A stretch of DNA of 64,000 nucleotides, from contig JAQMWT010000009.1 in NCBI GenBank assembly GCA_029834535.1, forward strand, positions 248,001 to 312,000, given 5' to 3'. A program made the translations under genes and the position numbers. A model generated the notes under the pieces. The model was not told the origin of the DNA and did not search any database. It saw nothing but the letters and a program-made list of their open reading frames with translations. This DNA comes from Chrysophaeum taylorii. Its lineage: Eukaryota; Sar; Pelagophyceae; Pelagomonadales; Pelagomonadaceae. This document shows, in pieces, positions 41,788 to 51,474 of this stretch. Positions within the stretch are counted from its first letter, which is position 1. Each line of letters opens with the position of its first letter.

Positions 41788-44700
41788 TCACAGAGTAGAC
41801 GGCGCAAGTTTCCGCCATTCGAGCAGGGCCTTCGAAGGCACTATGACGCGAGCTGGGTCTGCCGGATCGAAATCTAAACGAAAGTGGTAGTCGCGGCGGA
41901 GGAGGTCGACGATGGCCTTCCTGAGGCTGCCCTTTCGGGAGCGCCTGTTGTGACCGGTGATAATAACGAGGTCGTGGCGAGGGTCGTGGAAGGGACGATC
42001 TCGAGGCCTCCGAAGCGTGTCCTGGATGGTGAGTCTGACCAAGGTGCGCGCGACAGGAATGCCGCGCTCGAGGAGGTTAAGCGGGTCTGCGCTGGAGTCC
42101 TTCCAGCAGTGCGGAAAGAGGCCCGCGGTGCGAGCCCTCAGGATCGCGGCCTCCGCCCTCCGAAAGTCCCCGGCTATCTCGCAGACCGAGATGGCGGCGT
42201 TGTAGGCCGCGGAGATCGGGAAGTGTTCGAGGACCTCGATCGCGTCCTCCCAGCGGTCTCCCCGTTGGCACGCCGAGAAGAGGGATGCGTAGGCGAAGGC
42301 GTCGAGCTCGAGAGATCGCGCGCGCATCTCGGCGACGAGGTCGAGCGCGAGGCCGGCGTTGGCCGCGTCGTCGCAGGCCGCGAGCAGCGCGTCGTAGGTC
42401 GCCGGCGGGCCGAGCCAGGCGCGCGCGGCGTCCCAGCGGCGGGCGTTGGCGAGCGCGGAGACGACGGCGGTTCGAGCGCCGACGGTCGGAACGAGGCCGC
42501 GGTCGCACGCCACTTCGAGGAGCGCGAGGGCCTCGTCCCGGCGGCCGGCCTTGTCGCAGGCGGCGACGGCCGCGGCGTAAGAGTCGGTCGTCGGGACGAG
42601 GCCCTCGCGCCGTCGCATCTCGTCCAAAAACTCGAGGGCTTTCTCCCAGCGGTCGTCGCAGGCCGATATGAGAGCGTCGTAGGTCGCGACGGTCGGTCGG
42701 ACACCCCGCGCGCGCATCTCGTCGACGAGCGCGCGCGCCTCGCGGTAGCGAGAGGCGCGCGCGCACGCGGCTATGGCGGCGTCGTACTCGCGAGTTCCGA
42801 CGTCAAAGTCGAGCGCCCGCATCTCCTCCAGAAGCGAGAGCGCCTCGTCCCAGCGGCCAACCTTCTCGCACGCCGACAAAACCGCGTTGAAGGTTATCAC
42901 GTTCGGCTCGACGCGCATATCGGCGAAGATTGCGAGGGCCTGGTCGGCGCGACGCGCCTCGTCGAGCGCGGATATGATCGTGTTGTAGGTAACGACCGTC
43001 GGGTCGAGGTCGCGACGATCGCGGCCGCGGCGGCACAAGTCGTCGAGGAGCGAAAGGGCCTCGGGCCACCGCTTGGCCTTGCAGCATGCCGATATGGCCA
43101 TGTTGTAGGCGATTACGGTCGGTCTTTTCATTTCTTCGAGCAACGCGATCGCCACTCGCCAATCTCCGGCCTTTTGGCACGCCGAGATCGAGGCCAAGTA
43201 GGTCGCCGCGTCGGGGGCGAGGCCGGCGCGGCGCATATCGTCGAGCAGCGACAAAGCGAGATCGGGGTCGTCCTCCGCGCCTTGGAGGATGGTGTTGTAG
43301 GTGACGACGGACGGTTCGACGTTGCTGTCGTCCGAACGCATTTCCGCCAATATCTCGAGCGCCGCGTCCCACTCGCGGGCCTGGACGCACGCCGAGACGA
43401 CCGCGTCGTACGAGATTACGGAGGGGGCCATCCCGCGGTCGCGCATCTCGGCGAGCAGCCCCCGCGCCCTCTCCCACTGCCCGCCCTTTCGGCACGCCGA
43501 GATGGCGGCCGTCAGCGTGACGGCCGTCGGTGCTAATCCCCGCTCTCGAATTTCGTCGAGAAAATTCAACGCGTCTTCCCAACGGTTCGCCCGTTCGGAG
43601 GCCGAGATGAGCGTGTTGAAGGTGACGACGTTCGGGGGGGGGACCCGGTGGCATCGTCGCATCTCGTCGACGAGGTCGGCCGCCTCGCTCGCCCTGCCCG
43701 CCTTGACGAGAACCGCGACGACCATGTTGGCGGCGACTACCGTCGGCATCAGGCCGCGACGCTTCATCTCGTCCAGAAGCTCGACCGCGGCCTCCCAGCG
43801 GTTCGTCTTGTGGCACGCCGAGATCGCGGCCGCGTAGGTGACGACGTTGGGTTGGTTCGTCGTACTCTTTTTCATTTTTTCGAGGACCGCGAGCGCCGTC
43901 GTCGCGTCGCCGGCCTCGTCGCAGGCCGCGACGGCGGCGTTCGAGGCGACGAGGTTTGGCTCGACCCCGCGGTCGCGCATCTCGTCGAGCATCGCGACGG
44001 CCTTGTCGGGCTGCCTGGCCCTGCCGTAGGCCGTGATGATCGCGTCGTAGAGGAGGAGGTCTGGCGTCGTCGTCGTCGTCGAGAAGCGCGATCGCGCGTC
44101 GTCGACGAGCGCGTCTAACGAGCTTTCGCGCCGCTCGCTCCTGCCGCAGGCCTTGATCACGACCGCCGAGGTCGCGAGATTGGGTTCGAAACCCTTCTCC
44201 CGCATCTCGTCGTGGAGCGCGAGGACCCGGTCCCATTGCTTTCCCCTCTCGCAGGCGGCGATGGCGACCGCGTACGTAACACGGTTCGGCTCTACGTCGT
44301 CGTCTCCCCGCATTTCGTCGACGAGTCGGACGGCCGCGTCCCAGCGGCCGCTCCTCTCGCAGGCGGCGATGACCCCGTTGTAGGTGGACACGTCCGGGCG
44401 GTGCTGGTCGCGCCGCATCTCGTCCAGAACATCGAGCGCCTCGCGCCAACGGCCGCCCTTGGCGCACGCGGCGACGACCGCCGAATAGGTAACGGAATCG
44501 GGCGGATTCTCCGTCTTCCGCCGCCGCGATTCCTTCAAGAGGGAGAGAGCAAGTTTCCACTTGTTCGCCTTCTCGCACGCGGCGATCGCGGTGCTGTAGG
44601 TGACCGCGTTCGGCGCGACCCCTCTGTCGCGCATCTCGTCGACGAGGGCGAGCGCGCGATCGTATTCTCGCGCGCGACCGAGCCGCGCGACGAGCGCGTT

Positions 44701-45441
44701 AAAAAGTCGCGCGTCGGGCTCCATCCCGTCGCGCGCCAGGTCGTCCCACAACTCCCAGACCCGAGTCCACTGGCTCGCTGCGCCGCACGCCGCCATCGCG
44801 GCGCCGTAGGTCGCGATCGATGGCCGGATGCCGCGGAGCCGCATCTCTTTCAAGAGCGAGAGCGCGGATTCCCAGCGGTCTCCCGCCGCCGAGATCGCCG
44901 CGGCGTAGGAGACCGCGTTCGGCAACGGGATCTCCCCCAAGACCTCCAACACGAGCTCCCACTGGCCGCCCTTTCCGAGCGCGGTGATGACGGTGTTGAA
45001 GCTGAGGACGTCGGGCACGACACCGTCCTCTCGCATTTCGTCTAGAAGAGCGACCGCCTTCCGCCAGTTTCCCGCGCGCGCGCACGCGCCGACCGCCGCG
45101 TTGTAGGATAGGAGGTCGGGGGCACCCCCGCGACGGAGCTCGTCCAACAGCAAAAACGCCTTGGCCGGCTGCCGCGTGCGGCCAAAGGCGCGGATGAACA
45201 ACGAGGTCTCGCGGCCCGGCTTGAGGGGCTTGAGGAGCGCGAGCAGTTCGTCGAGCTCGCCGCGCTCGTCGGTCTTCGCGACGCGGGAAAGCAAGTCGCG
45301 CCGCCGCCGCCCGAAGCAACACGGACGACATCGTCGCGCCCGCTGCTGCGGTGGTGGTGGGACCACCACCACCACCTTGAAAGCGGTGGTGGTGGTGGTC
45401 GCCGCGGCGGCCAGCAACCATAATAATAACACTCCGAACAT
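41788..45441 (-). CDS. PPR-SMR protein with about 30 PPR motifs, probably plastid-targeted
   Basis: A 1,217-aa pentatricopeptide-repeat protein. ATG 45441 is chosen because it gives a clean bipartite presequence: signal peptide MFGVLLLWLLAAAATT then TTTAFKVVVVV, where A-F resembles the ASAFAP cleavage junction for secondary plastids. The frame is open upstream to 45696 but that overlaps the VPS9 gene. From about residue 75 to 1,110 there are about 30 consecutive PPR motifs of roughly 35 residues (for example PNAVTYSTAIAACEKANKW, PTVVTYNTIISALDEARRA). The C-terminal 90 residues resemble an SMR domain (VIITGHNRRSRKGSLRKAIV). PPR-SMR proteins bind organelle RNA or regulate plastid expression (GUN1, SVR7, pTAC2 in plants). 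Target RNA could be approached through the repeat code. Divergent from VPS9 gene by 45 bp. Confidence 0.92.
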   Translation of the reverse strand: MFGVLLLWLLAAAATTTTTAFKVVVVVPPPPQQRARRCRPCCFGRRRRDLLSRVAKTDERGELDELLALLKPLKPGRETSLFIRAFGRTRQPAKAFLLLDELRRGGAPDLLSYNAAVGACARAGNWRKAVALLDEMREDGVVPDVLSFNTVITALGKGGQWELVLEVLGEIPLPNAVSYAAAISAAGDRWESALSLLKEMRLRGIRPSIATYGAAMAACGAASQWTRVWELWDDLARDGMEPDARLFNALVARLGRAREYDRALALVDEMRDRGVAPNAVTYSTAIAACEKANKWKLALSLLKESRRRKTENPPDSVTYSAVVAACAKGGRWREALDVLDEMRRDQHRPDVSTYNGVIAACERSGRWDAAVRLVDEMRGDDDVEPNRVTYAVAIAACERGKQWDRVLALHDEMREKGFEPNLATSAVVIKACGRSERRESSLDALVDDARSRFSTTTTTPDLLLYDAIITAYGRARQPDKAVAMLDEMRDRGVEPNLVASNAAVAACDEAGDATTALAVLEKMKKSTTNQPNVVTYAAAISACHKTNRWEAAVELLDEMKRRGLMPTVVAANMVVAVLVKAGRASEAADLVDEMRRCHRVPPPNVVTFNTLISASERANRWEDALNFLDEIRERGLAPTAVTLTAAISACRKGGQWERARGLLAEMRDRGMAPSVISYDAVVSACVQAREWDAALEILAEMRSDDSNVEPSVVTYNTILQGAEDDPDLALSLLDDMRRAGLAPDAATYLASISACQKAGDWRVAIALLEEMKRPTVIAYNMAISACCKAKRWPEALSLLDDLCRRGRDRRDLDPTVVTYNTIISALDEARRADQALAIFADMRVEPNVITFNAVLSACEKVGRWDEALSLLEEMRALDFDVGTREYDAAIAACARASRYREARALVDEMRARGVRPTVATYDALISACDDRWEKALEFLDEMRRREGLVPTTDSYAAAVAACDKAGRRDEALALLEVACDRGLVPTVGARTAVVSALANARRWDAARAWLGPPATYDALLAACDDAANAGLALDLVAEMRARSLELDAFAYASLFSACQRGDRWEDAIEVLEHFPISAAYNAAISVCEIAGDFRRAEAAILRARTAGLFPHCWKDSSADPLNLLERGIPVARTLVRLTIQDTLRRPRDRPFHDPRHDLVIITGHNRRSRKGSLRKAIVDLLRRDYHFRLDFDPADPARVIVPSKALLEWRKLAPSTL

Positions 45442-45486
45442 AATAATAAACCCTCCAGCACCAGCTTCTCGTCTCGTACCCCACCA
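45442..45486. promoter_or_regulatory. 45-bp divergent promoter
   Basis: Start-to-start interval between the PPR-SMR gene (minus) and the VPS9 gene (plus). An AT block AATAATAAA abuts the PPR ATG and a pyrimidine-rich CTTCTCGTCTCG stretch precedes the VPS9 ATG. No known motif is seen. Confidence 0.4.
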
Positions 45487-46926
45487 ATGGAGGATGAGGA
45501 CCTCGCGGCGGACCTCGCCTCGATGCGCGAGTTCCTCGAGGAGGAGGAGGAGGAGGAGGAGGATGGGGGCGAGGAAAAGGCCTCCTGGGAGACGAAGGAG
45601 GTGCCGTGGGACGCGCAGACCGAGTTCGCCGCGGCGGCCGAGCTGGGCGTCCCCGCCGACACCACCACAACTACGACCACCGAAGAGGCCCAACACTTTT
45701 TGCTCCGGCGGGGGGGCTTCGACCTGGACGAGTCAGATCTCGAGCACGTGCGGCGCGAACTCGAGAATCTCGAGGACGCGCCAGAAGCCGAGGCGCCCGA
45801 GGACGCGCTGCCGCGAGGCCGGATCTCGGAGCTCGACGACATCGCGAATTCGGCCGGTTTTCTGCACAAGGGAAGCGGCAAGCCCACCAAGACGGCGGCA
45901 AGCGCCGGGCTCTACGAAGCAGCAGCCGCCGCCGAAGACGTCTTAACGCCGCGGAAGAAGGACGTCTACGAGGACGAGGGCACGCCGCTGACTTACAAAG
46001 AATTTCTCGCGCGCCTCATGCTCCCGCACTCGCACGAGCTCGTCGCCCACGTCAAGGCTTTTGTGGTCCGCGCCCTCGACGAGGCGAGGAGCCTCGACGA
46101 CGGCGTCCGCGCCCGGAAACCGGGGGCGCGCGAACGCCGCGACCAAGTCCTCAGACGTCTCCCCGAACGCTGCGGCAAATTCTTCGACGCGGCCGAGGCT
46201 CACCTCGAGCGCCACCCCGAGTGGAAAAAAATCGGTCGCATCGGCATCGCCTCGAGCCGCGCCGCCCTCGAAAAGTACGTCATGAACAAAATCGGCGCCT
46301 TTGCCTTCGAGAGCTGTCGCGACGACGAGACCGACGACCGTCTCCGCGCCCGCTGCCGCGCGCTCGCTTCGTTCCTAACCCCCGACCACCTCGACATCAA
46401 GCCCGGACTCTGCAACGAGGTCGTCCTCCACATCGCCCGCGACGAGCTCCGCCGGATGGACTCCTGCCGCGCCCCGGCCGACAAGGTCGACTGCGTCGTC
46501 AAGTGCGCCAGCATCATCTTCTCCGCGCTCAACCTATCGCGCGCGGAGACTTCATCCAAAAGGGGCGGCGGCGTCGCCAACGAGAGCCGCGCGGGCGCCG
46601 ACGACTTCCTCCCCGTCTTTATCTACGTCGTCCTCCACGCCGACGCCCCCCGCCTCTACTCCAACTGCGACTACGTCCAAGCCTATCACAACCCCGCCCA
46701 GCTCATGAGCAAGGCGGGCTACTGCTTCGTCAACCTCCGCTCCGCCGTCGAATTCCTCCTCAACTTATCCCACGACCAAATCGGCATGGACCAGAATGAC
46801 TTCAACGCCAAGCTCCAGCGCGCTCTCGACGACCAGAACCACCACCAGCAACAGCAGCAGCAGCAAAAGGCTGGTATTGGCGTTGCAGAGGGGCTATCAT
46901 CATCATCGTCGTCGTCGTCGTCATAA
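45487..46926 (+). CDS. VPS9-domain protein, putative Rab5-type guanine nucleotide exchange factor
   Basis: A 479-aa cytosolic protein. The N-terminus is acidic (poly-Glu at 19-26). A helical segment around residues 160-300 precedes a VPS9 domain (about 305-435) recognisable from LTPDHLDIKPGLCNEVV, KVDCVVKCASIIFSAL, the core GADDFLPVFIYVVLHA with the catalytic aspartate, then YVQAYHNPAQLMSKAGYCFV where the family has the conserved tyrosine, and NLRSAVEFLLNL. In Rabex-5 and Vps9 this domain activates Rab5-family GTPases on early endosomes, with the preceding helical bundle as a stabiliser. The C-terminus is low complexity (poly-Gln then nine Ser). AATAAA occurs at 46982-46987 in the 3' flank. 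Confidence 0.9.
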   Translation: MEDEDLAADLASMREFLEEEEEEEEDGGEEKASWETKEVPWDAQTEFAAAAELGVPADTTTTTTTEEAQHFLLRRGGFDLDESDLEHVRRELENLEDAPEAEAPEDALPRGRISELDDIANSAGFLHKGSGKPTKTAASAGLYEAAAAAEDVLTPRKKDVYEDEGTPLTYKEFLARLMLPHSHELVAHVKAFVVRALDEARSLDDGVRARKPGARERRDQVLRRLPERCGKFFDAAEAHLERHPEWKKIGRIGIASSRAALEKYVMNKIGAFAFESCRDDETDDRLRARCRALASFLTPDHLDIKPGLCNEVVLHIARDELRRMDSCRAPADKVDCVVKCASIIFSALNLSRAETSSKRGGGVANESRAGADDFLPVFIYVVLHADAPRLYSNCDYVQAYHNPAQLMSKAGYCFVNLRSAVEFLLNLSHDQIGMDQNDFNAKLQRALDDQNHHQQQQQQQKAGIGVAEGLSSSSSSSSS

Positions 46927-47029
46927 TAATAGTAGATGGTTCTTTTTTGTGCGTAGTGGTCTTAGTTTCTTATTTTAAATCAATAAAAAGGAGAGGCGTG
47001 CGTGTTGTTTATCCACAGCAACAACCTTC

Positions 47030-47545
47030 CTAGATCTCGCCGCGGAGAACCTTGAGGCGAAGCTTGGCACCTCCCGTGAGGTACGCCTCCTTTCCGTCGG
47101 CGATCTGCTTGCGCTCGAGTATGGTAAGGCCGTCGTCAAAGTACAGCCCGGCGCCGTAGTTGTTGAGGTCGGGGCGCGCGCGCGCGAGGAACGAATCGGA
47201 CCATTCCCACTTAGCGAGGCGCTCGGCGCGGCGAGCCGCCAAGGCTTCGGGTTTTCCAAACGCAAATTGGAACTTGAGGGGCGTCGGCACGAGCGCATCC
47301 TTCGTGGTCTCGTCCTTCACGATGCGCCCTGCGCGGCGAGCCTCGAGGGCCGCCTAAAGAACAAGAGACTCTCAAGTCACACCTGGCACACACAGCACAC
47401 TCACAAAAGCCCCCTCCCCAAACGCAGGCTTCCAGCGGTCGGGGGTCGACACGAGCCCGTCAGACGCGGTGGTCTTCTTGGGAGTCGGCTTGGCGCCGAA
47501 GTTGAACGCGACGGCAGGCACGAGGAGGGCGGCGAGCAGCATCAT
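47030..47545 (-). CDS. Small plastid-targeted protein, unknown function (two exons)
   Basis: Reconstructed 154-aa protein: exon 47545-47405, a 51-bp GT-AG intron (47404-47354), exon 47353-47030. Phase is 0 and the frame stays open. The N-terminus MMLLAALLVPAVAFNFGAKP is a textbook bipartite presequence: short signal peptide, then A-F at the junction followed by a Lys/Thr-rich transit-like region. The mature part alternates charged helices (ALEARRAGRIVKDETT, PEALAARRAERLAKWEWSD) with conserved-looking elements RPDLNNYGAGLYFDDGLTI and GAKLRLKVLRGEI. I do not recognise the family; it could be a lineage-specific thylakoid or stromal protein. Without the intron model only the last 96 residues form an open frame, so automatic annotation may miss the presequence. 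Confidence 0.8.
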
Positions 47546-47678
47546 GACGATCCTTGAAGATGAGATCGCTTACTTCTTCTTTTGAACCAAGAGGGGGGTT
47601 TCGCAACAGGTCCGTTGGTGCGGTACTAAAACATTCGAAGCAATAATAAATAGGGTTAAGGATTTAGGTTAACGGCCG

Positions 47679-48671
47679 ATGATCGAGTTTCGGAGCAATG
47701 GGAGCACCTACGCCTCGAGCACGTTGAATGTGACCGCGCAGCCTCGCGAGGAGGAGGAGGAGGAGGAGGAGGAAGAGAGCGAGTTTGATGATGACGATGG
47801 TGATGAGATGCCCGTGGTGAAAGATGATGAATCCGAGCTGCGAGTGGCGCTGCGGCAGAAGAAGGACCAACTGAAGCGGATGGGCATCATGCTGGAAGCG
47901 TTGGCGCCTTTGCCGGGCGTGAGCGCCGAAAAGATTCTGAACGTCCTCGAGAACGAGGGCCCGGCAGACGTTCGCGATCAGAAAATAGTTCAGCTCGCGC
48001 GCAAAGCTCGTAATCTCAGCGTCGCGCTCCAGCGCGAACGCGACGAGGTGCGGCGGCTGCGCGAGGCTCTCAAGGAAAAGCCCCCACCACCCGTAGCGCC
48101 TCCTCCAAAGAAAGACAACCCGAAGCGCGAGCAGCAGTTGGGGAAGATGGTCGGGGAACTGAGAGCTCAACTTCGTTCGGCGAGGGACGAAGCCGCCCAG
48201 CTCAAAAGAGCTCTCGTCAAGGAAGTTGGCGAGGTCCCGAACCAAGAGGGCTGGCGCGGGCGCGCCCAGCAGATCGTGATGCTCAAGGCGCGCGTCAAGG
48301 AGCTCGAGAAGGGCAGGAGACCCCCCGACGTCGACGACCGAGCGCGCGCCGACCTCTACGACATGGAGCGGGAGCGCCAACGCGCTGTCGAGGACCTCAC
48401 CGAGCGGCATGCGACGATGGCGGCCGACCTCGACGAGGCTCGCCGAAAGGTCGACGCCGGAAAGGCCCGCATCGAGAGTCTCTCGACCGAGTGTGCGCGG
48501 GCCAAAGACCAAGTCAAAATTCTCCTCGACAAAACCCAGGGCGACGACGACCTCATCGACGCCCTCCGCGTCGAGATCGCCGCCTTGCAGGACCAACTCC
48601 GCAGAGCCCACCGACATCCAGACGGGCCTCCGCGGGTCCTGGCTGGTAATAAAAACCGGCGATCACCGTAA
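47679..48671 (+). CDS. Coiled-coil protein, CCDC13-like
   Basis: A 330-aa protein, mostly coiled coil. After an acidic N-terminus (nine Glu, then DDDDGDE) come helices with heptad patterns at about 52-75, 100-130, 145-185 and 205-320. The segments RDQKIVQLARKARNLSVALQ (about 98-117) and VKEVGEVPNQEGWRGRAQQI then VMLKARVKELE (about 180-210) resemble those of CCDC13, a centriolar-satellite protein needed for cilium formation in animals. That assignment comes from memory of the family pattern and is moderate. CCDC13 in animals is about twice as long, so this may be a shorter homologue or have further exons; the last 25 residues after RRAHRH look non-helical. Confidence 0.65.
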   Translation: MIEFRSNGSTYASSTLNVTAQPREEEEEEEEEESEFDDDDGDEMPVVKDDESELRVALRQKKDQLKRMGIMLEALAPLPGVSAEKILNVLENEGPADVRDQKIVQLARKARNLSVALQRERDEVRRLREALKEKPPPPVAPPPKKDNPKREQQLGKMVGELRAQLRSARDEAAQLKRALVKEVGEVPNQEGWRGRAQQIVMLKARVKELEKGRRPPDVDDRARADLYDMERERQRAVEDLTERHATMAADLDEARRKVDAGKARIESLSTECARAKDQVKILLDKTQGDDDLIDALRVEIAALQDQLRRAHRHPDGPPRVLAGNKNRRSP

Positions 48672-49022
48672 AAACAACAACCAGCCCGTCTTTCGTTTCA
48701 TCATGGTGTGCTACTAACTCCAGAATGGATGACCGTAGAGCTAGAGGAGAAAGAGAGAAAGAAATAAAAGGTCGCAGACAGACTACCGCGGTGGAGCAGG
48801 AATGTGCGAATGGGGGGAGGCGGGAGGGGGGGCATTGCAAGCAGACCACGTAGATAGGGAGGGGGCCGGAACGAGTGTTTTTTGGGTGGAAGATTAGGTT
48901 CAAAGACCCATGTTATGATGATGATGATGATGATGATGATGATGGGGCAATCCTCAAAGTCCGCCGCTTGTACCTACTCGGCGCGATCCAGGTTGTTGAA
49001 CGAATGCTGCGGATTTATGGAA
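48672..49022. other. Flank between CCDC13-like gene and element B copy 2
   Basis: No gene. GAAATAAAAGG near 48761 may be a polyadenylation signal of the preceding gene. An (ATG)n/(GAT)n tract lies at about 48913-48943. The last eight bases (49015-49022, TTATGGAA) are the left target-site duplication of element B copy 2. Confidence 0.6.
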
Positions 49023-50397
49023 AGGGATCGGTCAAGTTTGGCCAATAAGTTTGGTCAATTTCTTTCAAGTTTTCTTGATTTTGATGTATGATTAAGGAAA
49101 AATTCACAAGTTTGGTCACTTTCAATAGAAGTTTGATCAGTTAAGTTTGGTCACTCCTCTGAAGTTGCATTAAGTTTGATCAATTAACCCTTCGAGTTTG
49201 ATTAATAACCTTGTAAGTTTGGTCAACAAGCGCGTGAGCGCTTTTGGTGCGAAAATGCTGTAAAAACGAGTGCTAGGTGTGGCTGCAGCCACGCAGAGTC
49301 TACCGTGGCGTTACACGCGCGGCATGGGCACCCCCCCATGACCGCCTTAGAAGGAGATCCATCCTAAGACAGCGCGGCGATACGCGAGGAGAGCGGGCAG
49401 CGACGCGCGGCCTCGAGAGAAGATTCCCACGGCTTGGCGTATTTAAGCTGGGCCCATTCTCGTACCTTCCATCGTTCGTAGAAGCCACCCAAACCGCGAC
49501 TCACCACGGTGGTGTTGCCGTGGTCGTACGTGATTCTTCAGCAACAAGCGGACATCGGACACCAGACTTATTACATGGTCTGCGTGAGACGGATCACCCC
49601 ATTCCCAAAATCTCTCCGAGAGGGAGCGCGTCTTTGATAATCGACTCGGGGTCGAGTTAAAACGCGAAACTCGACAACCTCGAGAAACTGCGCGAGCAAC
49701 GCCCCTCGAGCACCCAAAGATTGTAGTCCCACACTTGTGCGGGACAGTACAGGACCACGTTCAGGAGTTCCTCACCGTCGCGTACCCGATCCGGAGATAG
49801 CTGTCCAGCTTGATCATGGGACGGTAACGCGAGCACGTGCCGTTACGCCAGCATAAACAACTCGCACGACCGTAAGTGAACACCTCCTTATCCTCCTCCT
49901 CCTCGCGCATCTCGACAACCCCTCCCTGCCGCAAGATCTCCCCGGGAGCTGCTGCTGCACCGTCGAGCACTGTACGAGAAAGTCGGCAAATACAAGCTGC
50001 GGCGCGAAGGGATGTCAAGACGTCGACAGCCTCGCTCTGGAAACACCACCCCTGTAATTCTAACCCAGTCACTAGTACGAGTCTAAAATATGACGAGTTT
50101 GATGTGATTGTTCGAAATTTGATCACAACAAATGAATGCCTCCAAGTTTGACCATACACACGCATCAACATGCGAATACTCCAAGAACAACATCCACAAA
50201 CAAGGCCTGCGTAAGACAACGCTGATACCACGCTGTTTCGTCGCCCAAGATTATTCGGATGCGCCTTATTAGTTCGATGTTCATGACAGACTACAGCGAA
50301 CGATCCCGGTTCGTCATCTCGTGCCTTTAGCGGATGACATTGTTGCAGATGTCTATCAAACGCATATGCCGAGAAGAGCCGCCTGACTGACTGACTG

Positions 50398-50433
<36 letters not shown>

Positions 50434-51466
50434 CCTTAATAACTAACTAACTTCAGACCCCTCCCGAGTATGGGAGCCAGGCCGGACCGGCAGGAGCCGG
50501 TACGGAATCACAGAGGAAAATCACGCAGTTGGGGCAGAGGCGAGGGACGAGGACGGACTTGTTGATGGTGGACCGCCACTGCGCGGTCTTGTGCGAGGTC
50601 GTGCAACAGCGTCGCAGGCCGCAGACGTGTTGGTCCACGAACAATCGACCTGTCCGTCGCGCTCTGCCCAACCGAGCGAACCCCATCCCAACGCGGACTT
50701 TCTGGGTGCTAACCGGCCAGCGAGCCGCCTGACTTGCCCTCCATAAAGCCCTTGATGAGGACCGACACGGCCTCGCAGAAGTGCTTCGCGCGATAGCTGG
50801 ATCTTTGTCGGCAAGAAGGTTCGGAGCAGGTGTGCCTTTTAGCACACGTGACGGTATTGTCTACTTGCACATCACAACGAGCAGCACGCACATAAACGCT
50901 GCATCTTGCATATAGCACTTGAACGACAGAGCTGTCGCGCTGTAGACCATGTTGTACACGCCGTCAACTTGCCGCCCGCGTCGAACATCATCTGCTGCAA
51001 GTCGGCCTCGAGAACACACATGCTGAACTTGGCATCTTGGTTAGATCGAGTAAAGTGGACTACCCTCGTATTTTTTGCGCGCTCCGAGCTGCGACAGCGT
51101 ACTCGGCGATCTCTCATAGTCGTTTACCTTCGTCTGGGCACGCGACTTACTTCTTGTTTTCTTTCTCGGCGTCGTGGTCAACCGACGTCGGCGTGTTACC
51201 ACCACGCGACTTGAGCGACGAAACCCGCATCGATACCGAGTTCGTTTTGAAGTCGAAGGACGATCCGGAGTCGCAGCGCGACATGAAGAACCGCTGAAAG
51301 CTTGATCACGGCGGGCCTTGTTTTGTCAGCGAACCGTATGTTTGCTCTCTAAGAGTACAAGTTTAGTCAACCAAGAGACGGGTTGACCAAACTTAAGAAG
51401 TGACTAAACTTGTTGAAGGTTTACGGTGACCAAACTTATATGGTGGTTGGAAACTTGACTTTTCCC
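49023..51466. mobile_element. DNA transposon, element B copy 2 (uninterrupted)
   Basis: A 2,444-bp element with ends AGGGATCGGTCAAGTTT and AAACTTGACTTTTCCC, flanked by a perfect 8-bp duplication TTATGGAA (49015-49022 and 51467-51474). Subterminal AAGTTTGGTCA motifs cluster at both ends in opposite orientation (about 49030-49230 and 51357-51445), plus internal ones near 50095-50155. It is closely similar to copy 1 throughout, with small indels such as an expanded (CTAA)n tract (about 50396-50450). Minus-strand frames include a Cys/His-containing stretch (near 50840-50760, YRAKHFCEAVSVLIKGFMEG) and FYERWKVREWAQLKYAKPW near 49480-49430, probably transposase remnants, but all are broken. An 8-bp duplication and an AGGG start fit hAT-type elements; superfamily not proven. 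Confidence 0.85.
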
Positions 51467-51474
51467 TTATGGAA

